In this document: one piece after another, positions 10,093-20,496 of the stretch
Position numbering within the stretch: position 1 is the first letter of the stretch
Layout of the letters: each line of letters starts with the position of its first letter
From: Okeania hirsuta
GTDB taxonomy: Bacteria; Cyanobacteriota; Cyanobacteriia; Cyanobacteriales; Microcoleaceae
NCBI RefSeq assembly: GCF_003838195.1
Contig: NZ_RCBY01000017.1
Coordinates: 1 to 64,000 of the forward strand
Reading direction: 5' to 3'
DNA length: 64,000 nucleotides
The notes under the pieces: generated by a model
Database searches by the model: none
Seen by the model: the letters and a program-made list of their open reading frames with translations, nothing else
Told to the model about the DNA's origin: nothing
Program-made: the position numbers and the translations under genes

Positions 10093-10827
10093 ATGAAAAT
10101 TGAAATTACCAAAGAGTTAAAAACTAAACTTAGAGAATATGGAGTAGAAATATTACGTCCAAATACTTTTTTGTTGCCAAATTCCTGTTGGTTTGAACCT
10201 CCTTGTAGTGTGAAGTTTGCCAGTATTGAATACTCATTAGATTTAGGTGCTTTTAGTTATCAAGTTAGTGGTTTTTCCTTTGCTACTAGAATAGGTAGAT
10301 ATACATCCATAGGTGAAGATGTACAAATAGGAAGACAGGATCATCCCACTACATGGTTAAGCACAAGTCCCTTCCAATATCTACCAGAAAAATTGTTTGA
10401 TGTAGGTCATTCTTTTGACGAGTCAACATCATATCATCAATATATTTCTCATTTTGTTGGAAAAGTTCCTGGAACTAAAGTTAAAATAACTAACATAGGT
10501 AATGATGTTTGGATAGGTCATGGAGCCTATGTTCGTGCTGGTGTTACTATAGGTAATGGTGCAATTGTTGCCGCTAGAGCTGTTGTTGTTAAAGATGTTC
10601 CAGCTTATGCTGTAGTTGCTGGTAACCCTGCTGTTGTGAAAAAATATAGGGTAGATGAAGAATTAATTCCTCGTTTAGAAGCTTTACAGTGGTGGAAGTT
10701 TTCTCCTTGGCAGTTGGGAAAAATTGATTTTCAAGATATTAATAAAGCAGTTGACAAAATAGAAGAGTTAAAAAAGTATCAAAAACAATACCGACCCAAT
10801 AAAGTTTTTTTAGGGACTTTTAAATAG
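10093..10827 (+). CDS. hexapeptide-repeat acyltransferase (CatB/XAT-like)
   Basis: The 244-residue protein has the left-handed beta-helix hexapeptide pattern, clearest in [17 protein letters not shown] and [15 protein letters not shown], followed by [20 protein letters not shown]. The tail contains [11 protein letters not shown], a two-tryptophan stretch typical of the xenobiotic/CatB acetyltransferase subgroup. Such enzymes move an acetyl group from acetyl-CoA to a sugar or other hydroxyl or amine; in this setting a sugar of the polysaccharide is the likely acceptor. It is 11 bases downstream of the giant glycosyltransferase, and its stop codon is directly followed by the ATG of the sulfotransferase, so the three genes very probably form one operon. 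Confidence 0.85.
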   Translation: MKIEITKELKTKLREYGVEILRPNTFLLPNSCWFEPPCSVKFASIEYSLDLGAFSYQVSGFSFATRIGRYTSIGEDVQIGRQDHPTTWLSTSPFQYLPEKLFDVGHSFDESTSYHQYISHFVGKVPGTKVKITNIGNDVWIGHGAYVRAGVTIGNGAIVAARAVVVKDVPAYAVVAGNPAVVKKYRVDEELIPRLEALQWWKFSPWQLGKIDFQDINKAVDKIEELKKYQKQYRPNKVFLGTFK

Positions 10828-11607
10828 ATGAAAATAATTTTTTTACATATACCAAAAACTGCTGGTCAATCAGTCCATCAACTATTAATTGATTTTTTAG
10901 GAAAAGACAAAGTTTGTCCTGCTAGGGACAATAATCAATTATTGTCTTACTCAAAGCAAGAAATGGATAAGTACCAGGTATTTTCAGGACATTTTGACTG
11001 GTGTATTTTTGATAGCTTACCAGGTCATAAGTTTACTTTTACTGTTTTAAGAGAACCTTGCGATCGTATCTTATCTTTTTATTTCTATCTCAGAAAAGAA
11101 GCAAATAAACTTAGTAAAGAAGAGTTAGAAGCAAGTGACAAACAAGGTTTAAAAGCGGCTTTGGTTCTTTCTCCTTATGACTATTTTGTAAATCAAAAAA
11201 CATCTATTAGAAATTTTATAGACGATCATTGTGATAACTTTTATACTTATTATTTTGCAGGTAGAAGTTATAATGGGCGGTCTAAATTAAAAAATCTTAG
11301 CAAAGATAAGATATTGAAAGATACAGAAGATATTCTTAAATTAGCGTTAGAAAATATGTCTACTTTAGATAAAGTATATAATATTAATGATTGGCAAGCT
11401 AGACTTAAAAAGGATTTATCAGAAATTACGTCTACAAAAAGTTTTAATTCTCAAAATTACCTAGTTAATCAGAATAAAACTATAGAAGCTAAAGATAGAT
11501 TAGAAAAATTGAAAGAGTTAGGAGCAGATAAAAATGTTATTCAACAAATAGAACAATTTTGTGAATTGGACAATTTACTGTATAAAAAATTTTTTCCTCC
11601 ACATTAA
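10828..11607 (+). CDS. sulfotransferase family protein
   Basis: This 259-residue protein opens with FLHIPKTAGQSVHQLL, the 5'-phosphosulfate-binding loop of PAPS-dependent sulfotransferases, and has the 3'-phosphate motif in FTVLREPCDRILSFYFYL at about residues 70-88. The HxPKTxG form places it with the Sulfotransfer_2 (HS2ST-like) group that acts on carbohydrates. The start codon touches the stop of the acyltransferase gene (TAGATG), so translation is probably coupled. With two glycosyltransferases around it, sulfation of a secreted polysaccharide is the natural inference; sulfated polysaccharides are common in marine cyanobacteria. The C-terminal half is lysine-rich with little recognisable structure. 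Confidence 0.8.
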   Translation: MKIIFLHIPKTAGQSVHQLLIDFLGKDKVCPARDNNQLLSYSKQEMDKYQVFSGHFDWCIFDSLPGHKFTFTVLREPCDRILSFYFYLRKEANKLSKEELEASDKQGLKAALVLSPYDYFVNQKTSIRNFIDDHCDNFYTYYFAGRSYNGRSKLKNLSKDKILKDTEDILKLALENMSTLDKVYNINDWQARLKKDLSEITSTKSFNSQNYLVNQNKTIEAKDRLEKLKELGADKNVIQQIEQFCELDNLLYKKFFPPH

Positions 11608-11678
11608 TCACGTCAAAAGGTAGTTATTATCCTATAAAAATATAGAGTTAATACAAAACTTACTTATTACAAAAGAAA

Positions 11679-14216
11679 ATGAGTTCTTCATTTTACAAAG
11701 ATGAAAAAGTTGGAGAATACATTATTGAACTATATCAAATTGTTCAACAAAATCCTAATGACCAATCTTATTACGAGTTAGGAGAATCACTAACCCAAGT
11801 TAAACGATGGTCAGAAGCGATCGCCTCTTACCAACGCACTCTCGAACTCAACCCCAACTTCCCAGGAATACATCAAAAAATCGGGGATGCTCTACAACAA
11901 CAAGCAAAAGCAGAAAAAACTAATCTGCTTAACTATTACAAACAGAAAATTCAACAAAACCCAGACGATCTACAAACCTATTATCAAGCATTAGAAATTT
12001 CTCCCAATGATGCCGAAATTTACTTGGGGTTAGGAAAAGCGTTTGCCAAAAAAGGATTATTTGACCGCTCTCAACTTGCCTATCAAAAAGTTCTCCAACT
12101 GCAACCCAACCATCCCTTAGCAGAGAGTTTTCCATCTACTCAAAATTCCTTAAGTTCCCTAACCCCGTCTCTTCCCCAAACTCCTCAACTAGACCAAGCA
12201 AAACAAACTCTTGATACTCTTAATCAAATCACCCTTGATAGCTTCCTCAATACCAACTCTCAACTAAATTTCCCTAAAATTGAAAATCCAGAAATTAGCA
12301 TCATTATTGTTCTTTATAACCGAGCAGAAATAACTTTAAGCTGCTTATACTCCCTTCTGAGAAACTCCTTTAAATCTTTTGAACTAATATTAGTCGATAA
12401 CAACTCCACTGATACCACCCGTCAACTGCTACAACAGATAAACGGGGCAAAAATTATCCTCAATCATCAAAATCTGCACTATCTCCTGGGATGTAACCAA
12501 GGCAGCAAAATTGCCCAAGGAAACTATCTCCTATTTTTAAATAATGATGCTCAAATTCTCGGCAATAGTATCCCCTCCGCTCTCGAAACCATAAAATCTT
12601 CAGATGATATTGGTGCAGTCGGTGGAAAACTAATCCTTCCCGATGGTACTCTCCAAGAAGCGGGAAGTATCATTTGGCAAGATGGTACTTGCTTAGGATA
12701 TGGACGCGGAAACTCACCCACTGCACCAGAATATCAATTTAAACGTACTGTTGATTATTGTTCCGCAGCTTTTCTCTTAACTCGACGGGATTTATTTTTA
12801 CAATTAGGAGGATTTGATGAAGATTATCAACCAGCTTATTTTGAGGAAACTGACTATTGTGTGCGACTGCAAAAATTAGGGAAAAAAATTATTTACGACC
12901 CCAATGTAAATATTCTCCATTATGAGTTTGCTAGTTCCAGTAATACAGGTTCCAGCAAACAGGCGATCGCTCTGATGGAAAAAAATCAAAAGATATTTCA
13001 ACAAAAACACAAAGACTGGTTTTCGTCTCAATATTCTACTGAACTGAAGAATTTAATATTTGCTCGAACTCAAGCTAGAGAAAAACCAAAACACATATTA
13101 TTTATTGATGATAGAATTCCTCATCCTTGGTTAGGTTCGGGTTATACCCGCAGTCATTCTATTCTCTGTAGTCTTGTTAAATTAGGCTATTTTGTCACCC
13201 TTTATCCAGGAGACCTCAGTCATCTCGAAGATTGGTCAACTATTTATTGTAATATTCCCCAAACTGTTGAAGTTATGCGGGGATATGGGTTAATTATGTT
13301 AGAAGATTTTTTAAAAGAACGCAAAGGATATTATGATTTAGTTTTGATTAGTCGTCCCCATAATATTAAACATTTAAACTCTATTTTAGCTAAAGAAAAT
13401 ATTCTCAAATCAGCCAAAATTATTTATGATGCTGAAGCAATATTTAGTATTCGAGACTATGAATATAAACGTTTAAATCAAATTACTTTTACTGAAATAG
13501 AACGTCAAACAGCCATTAAAGAAGAAATTAAGCTAGCTAAAAATAGCCATCATATTATTACTGTTTCCTCCCAAGAACAACAACAATTTCTTTCACAAGG
13601 TTATACTAATGTCAGTTTATTAGGTCATTCTCTATCAATTAATCCTACTCCTAAAACTTTTGCAGAAAGAGAAAATTTACTGTTTGTGGGTTCAATATAT
13701 GAAAAAAAATCTCCTAATGCTGATTCTATTTTATGGCTAACTTCGGAAATATTTCCGATGATTCAAGAGCAACTTGGTTTAACAGTAGAATTGATAATTA
13801 TTGGGAATAATACTGTAGAAGAAATTGAACAAAAAGTAAATAGTTTAAACAACCCATCAATCAAAGTATTAGGAAAAGTAGATGATTTAACACCATTTTA
13901 TAATCAGGCCAGATTATTTGTAGCTCCCACTCGATATGCAGCAGGAATTCCTCATAAAGTACATGAAGCAGCAGCTTATGGTTTACCTATTGTGACTACA
14001 TCTTTAATTGCTCAACAGTTAGGATGGAAAAATGAAACAGAATTATTAGTTGGTGATAATAATGTAGATTTTGCTCAACAATGTATCAAACTTTATCAAG
14101 ATTCAGCTTTGTGGAATAAACTTAGAAAAAATGCCATGAAGCGAGTTGAAACTGAATGTTCTCCTCAAGTTTTTTCAGAAACTTTAAAGTCTATCTTAAA
14201 ATCTTTGGAAAATTAG
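11679..14216 (+). CDS. TPR-glycosyltransferase with GT2 and GT4 domains
   Basis: The 845-residue protein has TPR units at about residues 25-155 (RWSEAIASYQRTLELNPNF; AYQKVLQLQPNHP). A GT2 domain at 204-430 shows ISIIIVLYNRAEI, LILVDNNSTD, the DxD-like LFLNNDAQIL and GGFDEDYQPAYFEETDYCVR. A GT4 domain at 470-840 shows LFIDDRIPHPWLGSGYTRS, LLFVGSIYEKKSPNADSI and VAPTRYAAGIPHKVHEAAAYG, the nucleotide-sugar-binding end. It carries two different transferase folds on one chain, like its 1248-residue neighbour. It starts 71 bases after the sulfotransferase and is probably part of the same transcription unit. Codon use is richer in C-ending codons at its 5' end than in the upstream genes. Confidence 0.85.
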   Translation: MSSSFYKDEKVGEYIIELYQIVQQNPNDQSYYELGESLTQVKRWSEAIASYQRTLELNPNFPGIHQKIGDALQQQAKAEKTNLLNYYKQKIQQNPDDLQTYYQALEISPNDAEIYLGLGKAFAKKGLFDRSQLAYQKVLQLQPNHPLAESFPSTQNSLSSLTPSLPQTPQLDQAKQTLDTLNQITLDSFLNTNSQLNFPKIENPEISIIIVLYNRAEITLSCLYSLLRNSFKSFELILVDNNSTDTTRQLLQQINGAKIILNHQNLHYLLGCNQGSKIAQGNYLLFLNNDAQILGNSIPSALETIKSSDDIGAVGGKLILPDGTLQEAGSIIWQDGTCLGYGRGNSPTAPEYQFKRTVDYCSAAFLLTRRDLFLQLGGFDEDYQPAYFEETDYCVRLQKLGKKIIYDPNVNILHYEFASSSNTGSSKQAIALMEKNQKIFQQKHKDWFSSQYSTELKNLIFARTQAREKPKHILFIDDRIPHPWLGSGYTRSHSILCSLVKLGYFVTLYPGDLSHLEDWSTIYCNIPQTVEVMRGYGLIMLEDFLKERKGYYDLVLISRPHNIKHLNSILAKENILKSAKIIYDAEAIFSIRDYEYKRLNQITFTEIERQTAIKEEIKLAKNSHHIITVSSQEQQQFLSQGYTNVSLLGHSLSINPTPKTFAERENLLFVGSIYEKKSPNADSILWLTSEIFPMIQEQLGLTVELIIIGNNTVEEIEQKVNSLNNPSIKVLGKVDDLTPFYNQARLFVAPTRYAAGIPHKVHEAAAYGLPIVTTSLIAQQLGWKNETELLVGDNNVDFAQQCIKLYQDSALWNKLRKNAMKRVETECSPQVFSETLKSILKSLEN

Positions 14217-14430
14217 ATACGGGTAACTATTGGTCAATAGTTTTCAGCTAAAAAGGGATATCCATGAGCTTAATTAAAGTCAAAAGATATCCCTTTTTAT
14301 ATCAAATTAGACTACACTACAGTGTCTGAAAAAACTCCTATCAAGTATTCATCTTCCGCATTTCCTAACCCATAAACTAAATATCGATCTGGTGTGCCAT
14401 CAGTATCATAATTCATCAAGAATTTATCGT

Positions 14431-14844
14431 CACGTCGCAAGGCAATTTCATCTATACCATCGCCATCCCAGTCACCTGAGAGATATTGGTCTTCTCCTGC
14501 ACCAGTGCCATAAGGTAGATAGCGGTCTGTTGTACCATCACTGTCATCATCTAAGAACATTACGTTTCCACGTCGCAAGGCAATTTCATCTATACCATCG
14601 CCATCCCAGTCACCTGAGAGATATTGGTCTTCTCCTGCACCAGTGCCATAAGGTAGATAGCGGTCTGTTGTACCATCACTGTCATCATCTAAGAACATTA
14701 CGTTTCCACGTCGCAAGGCAATTTCATCTATACCATCGCCATCCCAGTCACCTGAGAGATATTGGTCTTCTCCTGCACCAGTGCCATACAATAAGGTATC
14801 GTCTATCGTACCATCACTGTCGTTATCGAAGTGAATTGCATTTC
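14431..14844 (-). repeat. 138-bp tandem coding repeats
   Basis: The repeats encoding GDWDGDGIDEIALRRGN and DDDSDGTTDRYLPYGTGAGE are 138 bp long (46 codons) and start at 14431, 14569 and 14707. Adjacent copies are virtually identical in DNA, while the outer copies at each end differ at many positions. This indicates a recent duplication or gene conversion inside the C-terminal repeat domain. Confidence 0.85.
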
Positions 14845-16990
14845 CACGGCGCACGGCAATTTCATCATTATTATCACCATCCCAGTCACCCACTAAATAT
14901 TGGTCTTCTTCTGCACCGCTTCCATATATTAGGGTGCGGTCTGTTGTACCATCACTGTCATCATCAATCAGGATTTGATTTCCTCGTCGTATAGCTATAG
15001 TTTCTCCTGCAGTAGTAAAATTCCAAGTAGTTGTGTCAGAAATTCCTTGGTAATCATTTTCTGATGTATCTTGAAATGCACCTGAACTAACTTCTACATA
15101 ATATTCAGTTAATGGATCGAGATTAGAGCTAGGATCAATAGTTACAGTATTAGCATTAACCTCAACTTGTGCTGAAGTAACATTCATGGTTTCAAAAACC
15201 TGGTCATTGGAAGCTTGTTTGATAACAATATCGCCATTAGTGCCTTTAACAATATCCTCATCAAATTGAATCTCTAAATTTGCCTCGACAGCAATGCTTG
15301 TCGCATCATCAGCAGGAGTGAAGGTAGTAACACTAGGAGCAGTAGTATCACTAGGAGCAGTAATATTTCCCCGATAAACCCCCAATCCATCAAAAGTATC
15401 TGTAGCAAAACCATACCACTCAGTTGATGGATCGAAAGCATCTGTTTCGTTAGTATCTCCACTGTTAATACTAGGTTTGCGACGCAAAGTGTTATTCTGA
15501 GTTGATACATTTCCACTACCCCACTCAGTACCAGGATCGGTTCCAACTTGTCCAATAACATCAAGAACAGTACCAGACTTTTTCAATACAATGGCATCAT
15601 CACCATTAAAAAAGGTAGACGCGCTTGTTTGGTCTGCTTGTGCTAAAATGGTTGCATCAGCATCAACGTCAGCTAACACAAATACATCACCGCTAGCTAC
15701 TGTTCCTGATAAATCAATACTCGTGCCAGGAGTTGTATTGCCATTACTGTAAAACTCTAGAGTATAGTCAGTTAAATCTATCGCGCTTCCCGTACCGTTA
15801 TATAGCTCGATCGCTTTATTGTTGCTGCTACCTTCTACATATTCTGAGATCAATAAATCTGTGGGAGTTGCACTGGGATTTGTAACACTAATTTCAGATA
15901 ATTCAACTATCGAACGGGCATCGTCAGTGCGATCGCTTAAACTAATCTGGCTAGAATTGTCATAAGGCTGTAAACCAGAAGCATTAACCGCAGAATAATC
16001 TCGTAAATCGCCATCTAGTATTAGTTCGCCATCAGCAAATAGATAATATTTATTATCCTGACCTGATACTTCTAGATCGTAGTTGACTTGAGTAGTAGTA
16101 ACAAAATCAACGACCTCAGCTTGGATGAGGGAATTAAAGCTAGCTGCATCTGCATTGGGGTCTATACCTTGTGCCCAAATCTGGTCTTCTTCAAAGCTAA
16201 TTTCGATCGCTTCTGATGTATCTTCGCTAACCACACTGACACTGAAACCTGCCCGATCGTTTTTACCATCCCCATCTATATCTTCATTAGTATTTTGTTC
16301 ATCTATTACTTGAAGAGTGAAGCTCAGGGTGTAGCCATTATCAGCATTGAGTTTAGGAAAATCATTTCTAACTTCAGAGAAACCAAACCCTACTAATGAG
16401 TAATTACTGTAACCTGCTGTATTATCGTTATTACTACCATCGGTCTGATTTGCTCCACCGCCTGTAGTATTCAGAATTGTACCTGTATTTGTACCATTGA
16501 CAAATTGTTCTGCATCACCAGACGAAAAAGGATTAGAAGCTAACCTCTTATCAAAATCAAACCAAGCACCATTAGTAGTTGCTTGACTATCATCTGGGGT
16601 AACAGTAGTGTTGTCGTACAGAATTGTTTTAGACATAAGTTTTTGTGAAGTTGTTTCAATAGTTAACTGGTAATTGCCACCCTCAACATAATTATAACTG
16701 TTTGTACCACTACCTTCAATAGTAGGATCGTAACTACTATTTCCAGAATCACTAATACCTAGATAGAATGTACCAGCATTTTCGGCAGTAAACTGACCGT
16801 ATTCAGAGCCATCTGGTTCCCAGTTAAGTTGAGTACCATCAGCATCAAAAAGTTGTACTTGAGTGTCAGCAATGAAAGTATCAGATTCATCTCGCCTTTC
16901 TGGTAAGTTAAACCTGACTGTATCTCCAGGTTATAGTTCAAATTTGAACAAATCTACATCTAACTTTTGGAGAATGTTTGTATGATCATC

Positions 16991-17235
16991 TAATACCAAA
17001 TTGATAAATGTTTGCTACAAATAGCTCGGGTATTTCTTAGAAGTCAACCCACCCCTAAACCAACCCACCCCTGCCCTTCCCAGGAAGGAAACTCAGTCGG
17101 ACCGAGTCACACGGGAATGGTTTCAATACCAGTTTTTAGGTCATAAATTCTCTTTTCTGTCAAAGGGACATCTCCTGCACCTGCCTTTTAATCACACTTA
17201 TTATTCGTAACATTCTTTTTTCATGCATGGTATAA
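16991..17235. mobile_element. MITE family M2, copy 1 (inverted, about 245 bp)
   Basis: Ends are TAATACCAAATTGATAAATG at 16991 and, at the right, GCATGGTATAA (17225-17235). The interior holds words shared with copies at 50691-50891 and 58531-58732, for example AATGTTACGAATAATAAG near one end and TATTTGTAGCAAACATTTAT near the other (here on the minus strand). It is non-coding and splits the DUF4347 gene. The flanking TA dinucleotides suggest TA-targeting. Confidence 0.75.
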
Positions 17236-18063
17236 CTTCCAACTCCCAGTCACCACCCAAAGCAACATTACCAGTTGGCCTTGCCGAAGCAGCAATATTT
17301 GCACCTGTGAGCTGATGCAACTTTTCTAAAAATTCTGCACCAGCATCTCCTGCAGCTACATTACAACCATAAAGCAATATATTAGTAACTGACCAATTTT
17401 CTAACTCTTGAGCATAATCATTGTTTATAGTATTAATACTTAATTGACTATTGCCCAAATATAAACATCCCGGCACACCATGAGAAACTATATGAACAGT
17501 TTTTACTCCCTGGTTGCGAATTAAAGTTTATGTGATTTGTTTGATACTGTCGCGATATGTATCCAGGATCACAATTTTAATCTTGGGATTTGTTCCACGA
17601 ACAAGAATCTGATAGTCTTCTACAGTGGGATCTATAAATACAATAGATTTAGTGGCGATCGCGACAGTGGACTGAAAGTCTATCGCTCCTAATAATTTTG
17701 AAACCATATAATTTCCTACCTTTAAATATTTGTCTAACTGAAAATTTAATATTTATATATTAATCCTAACTTTTTTTAGCTTTTTATTGTTATAGTTACA
17801 AGTTGTTTGGGGTACTTTTTATTTTTTCAGTCAAATTGCTTTCGTGAATTTACTGAGGCTTATTTTAAAGAAATTGTAAAGTTTCAGTAATTACTTGAAA
17901 ATTGTCTTTCTATATCAATAAATATACTGCAATCGGCAAAAATATATCTATACAAAAATATTTAGTCACACCAAGTTTCTCAACAAGTAAAATTATGTAG
18001 TTAATTTTCTCTATAAAATATATAACCCATAGTATCCCAAATTCAATTTTAGTTCTTGACTTA

Positions 18064-18188
18064 CAGCGGTTTTCATTTCGGCACAGTATGGGCGAATGGC
18101 CATATAGCCTGACGGCATGGGCTTCGCAAGGGCGCCCCTACAGGGTTTTGGTTATGACGATGTGGTTCATCAATCAGCAAAAGCGCTG
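18064..18188. mobile_element. MITE family M3, copy 1 (125 bp, TA target)
   Basis: Ends CAGCGGTTTTCATTTCGG and (reverse) CAGCGCTTTTGCTGATTGAT form terminal inverted repeats, flanked on both sides by TA (18062-18063 and 18189-18190). The interior contains a GC-rich inverted repeat around GGCGAATGGCC. A second, 97-bp copy sits at 43223-43319. The remaining gap 17708-18061 is plain AT-rich DNA in which I see nothing else. Confidence 0.8.
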
Positions 18189-18239
18189 TAATGCACAATC
18201 TGTTATAGCTATAATTAGACTCGGAATAATTAGGAGACA

Positions 18240-19205
18240 ATGATGGAGAAGCGAACATTAGGTAACTCTGAAATTGAAATTACCCCAATCATTATGGGTA
18301 CATGGCAAGCTGGAAAACGAGGATGGGCAGATATTGAAGATTCTGAAACTATCAAAGGAATAAGAGGGGCTGTTGATGCAGGTATCACCACAATTGATAC
18401 TGCTGAAATTTATGGAGATGGTTACTCAGAAAGAATAGTTGCTCAAGCATTGGCAGATGTACGAGAACAAGTAATTTTAGCGACCAAAGTTTTTCCAAAT
18501 CATCTCAAATATAACCAAGTAATAGAAGCTTGCGATCGCTCCCTCAAAAACCTGAAAACTGATTATATTGACCTCTATCAAATTCACTGGCCGTCTGGTG
18601 CATTTAATAGTGAAATTGTACCAATTGAAGAAACAATGAATGCTCTTAATAAACTTAAAAAAGAGGGTAAAATTCGAGCAATTGGTGTGTCTAATTTTTC
18701 TCGCGAACAAACAGCAGAAGCAGCTCAATATGGTCAGATTGATAGTACCCAACCACCCTATTCTTTATTCTGGCGAAAAATAGAAAAAGAAGAAATGCCT
18801 TACTGTGTTGAAAATAATATTTCTATTATTGCTTATTCTTCATTAGCACAGGGATTATTAACAGGTAAATTCGGACCAGACCACAGATTTGCTGAAGGGG
18901 ATATTCGTGCTAAAAATAGACTATTTTATATCAAAGAAAACTACGAACGAGTGCAAACAGCCTTAGAAAAACTGCGTCCTATTGCAGAAAGTAAGCAGTG
19001 CAGTCTCGCTCAACTAGCGATCGCCTGGTTAATTGCTCAACCCCAGACAAAGGCTATAGTTGGAGCAAGGAATGCCGAACAAGCTACTGCTAATGCTAAA
19101 GCTGGAGATGTTAAATTATCTGAGGATGAGCTAGCAGAAATTGATGCGATCGGACGAATAGTCACAGATCCTTTAGACGATCGCCCTGTCATGTGGGATT
19201 TTTGA
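18240..19205 (+). CDS. aldo/keto reductase
   Basis: A complete 321-residue NADPH-dependent aldo/keto reductase of the TIM-barrel superfamily. The catalytic tetrad is visible: Asp in TTIDTAEIYG, Tyr in EIYGDGYSE, Lys in ILATKVFPNH, and His in LYQIHWPSG. The C-terminal NADP-phosphate region is AIVGARNAEQATANA. AGGAG precedes two in-frame ATGs (18240, 18243); the second has the better spacing. Substrates are probably aldehydes or ketones arising in stress or sugar metabolism, but this cannot be fixed from sequence. It is intact, unlike a second AKR gene near 58 kb, and stands alone. Confidence 0.9.
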   Translation: MMEKRTLGNSEIEITPIIMGTWQAGKRGWADIEDSETIKGIRGAVDAGITTIDTAEIYGDGYSERIVAQALADVREQVILATKVFPNHLKYNQVIEACDRSLKNLKTDYIDLYQIHWPSGAFNSEIVPIEETMNALNKLKKEGKIRAIGVSNFSREQTAEAAQYGQIDSTQPPYSLFWRKIEKEEMPYCVENNISIIAYSSLAQGLLTGKFGPDHRFAEGDIRAKNRLFYIKENYERVQTALEKLRPIAESKQCSLAQLAIAWLIAQPQTKAIVGARNAEQATANAKAGDVKLSEDELAEIDAIGRIVTDPLDDRPVMWDF

Positions 19206-19479
19206 AGCAGGTTGTAGGCGATAGGAGATGGGGAGGGTGGGGAGTGTGGGAACCCACCCCTACTGCTCCCAGGAAGGGAATATCGAGAAAGATTTGGCAA
19301 TGGCGTATCGGTTGGAATATTTGTTTATAGTGAACCCGAGCTGATTTGATATCGCCCCTACACCAAACAGAAAATTGCCTCTAAGAGCTGAAAAAAATTA
19401 TATTAGGTTACGCAGTACAACCCAATACAGTTCAGTTAAGGATTTTTTGTACAGTTCTGTAATCTGAAGAACTACTCTG

Positions 19480-20025
19480 ATGGTTCTATACTTGATGAAT
19501 TATGCTTCAGAACAGCACGTTCTCCGTTGTAGTGGTGGGGGAACCTGCAAAGGTGGTTGGTACGGACTTGTGTTTAATTTTATGGTTGAACAAGGTAATT
19601 TACCAGAAAGAATTTTTCGCTATCAAGCAACAGATGCTGTCTGTCGTTTCCAGCGTAATACTCCCTTGAAAGCGGCAACTTGGGAATATGTGCGTAACGA
19701 CGGCGGTATTCCTTCTGTGTCTCAGATGAAACAAGCTTTATGTAAACATGATCCGGTTGTTTCTGCTGTATATATGACTGATGTTTTTCATGCCTACAAG
19801 GGTGGAGTATATAACGAGAACGCCTATGGAACTCCTAATCATGCTGTGACTATTATTGGTTGGGATGATGAAAAACGTGCTTGGTTAGTGAAAAATTCTT
19901 GGGGTACTGACTGGGGTGAAGATGGTTATATGTGGATCGCTTATCATACTAATCGTATTGGTTATGGTGCAGCTTGGGTTGATGCGAGAAAATACCCTTT
20001 GCCAAGAAGGGCATTGCTGAATTAA
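19480..20025 (+). pseudogene. papain-family (C1A) protease lacking its catalytic Cys
   Basis: The 181-residue frame is the C-terminal two thirds of a cathepsin-like cysteine protease: [22 protein letters not shown], then [11 protein letters not shown] (catalytic His) and [19 protein letters not shown] (catalytic Asn). The N-terminal part with the QGxCGSCWAF helix that bears the active-site Cys is absent; upstream DNA at 19206-19479 shows no trace of it. The 3' end is altered too: a 157-bp MITE inserted at 20010 replaces the last residues (RRALLN instead of a predicted RRNARN) and supplies the stop codon. It is most likely a remnant, though the fold-bearing part remains open. Confidence 0.75.
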
Positions 20026-20166
20026 GGTATGAAAGTAGGTTTATAGGGAACAGGGAACAGGGAACAGGGAACAGGGAAAAGTTAATATTAACAAGTAGTT
20101 CAAACCATCCAAAATAAAAAATCCCAAATACAAAATTATCAAATCATACCCAGAATCAGCAACGCC
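20010..20166. mobile_element. MITE family M1, copy B (157 bp, 8-bp TSD)
   Basis: Ends GGCATTGCTGA (20010-20020) and TCAGCAACGCC (20156-20166) are flanked by the 8-bp direct repeat CCAAGAAG (20002-20009, 20167-20174). The interior holds four to five tandem GGGAACA heptamers (20046-20079). A lone M1-like left end (GGTGTTGCTGAAGC) lies downstream at 20315 without a partner. The rest of 20175-20496 shows further 7-nt repeats (GTCAGGA) and no gene. Confidence 0.9.
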
Positions 20167-20496
20167 CCAAGAAGAAATGCCAGAAATTAGTGATAGCAAA
20201 GAATATTGTGAAATTCAATGAAATACAAACCATCATGCTACAGTTATTTGACAAAAGCTGAAAGTTGAGCCTGAGAGTAATATAGCAATTTTATCTGAAA
20301 TACAAGTAATTATGGGTGTTGCTGAAGCGCGTGTATGATATTAACCTTAATTATTTAGGAGTCAGGAGTCAGGAGTCAGGAGGGAAGAAAGAAGAAGAAA
20401 GAGTAGTAGAAGGAGAAAGTTTTTTGTTGACGCTCTTATCCGTTAGCGTAGCTCCCCCAGAGGGGGAACAGGACATCATATTTATTTCTTTTTTAC

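Larger units (their letters stand above)
14312..17707 (-). pseudogene. giant DUF4347/lamin-tail/FG-GAP-like surface protein, interrupted
   Basis: One reading frame can be followed from an ATG at 17707 (AGGA ribosome site) leftward. DUF4347 comes first (KLLGAIDFQSTVAIATKS; HIVSHGVPGCLYLG; LLYGCNVAAGDAGAEFL). It has an in-frame TAA at 17528-17530 and is cut by a MITE at 16991-17235. After the MITE the frame reads a pre-peptidase-like domain (DVDLFKFEL-stop-PGDTVRFNLPE; the TAA is at 16931-16933). It continues without a break into the 774-residue open part: a concanavalin-like segment, a lamin-tail domain (LISEYVEGSSNNKAIELYNG), a Big_5 Ig-like domain (TTAPSVTTFTPADDATSIAV) and five 46-residue repeats with GDWDGDGIDEIALRRGN. 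DUF4347 marks very large cyanobacterial exported proteins. The 774-residue part could still be translated from 16636; no signal peptide is visible. Confidence 0.8.

Noticed and set aside
14392-14994. A 200-codon + strand frame rich in His and Cys (CHQYHNSS, YHHCHHL repeats)
   Set aside because: It is the antisense of the tandem GDWDGDG repeats on the minus strand; its periodicity simply mirrors that repeat.
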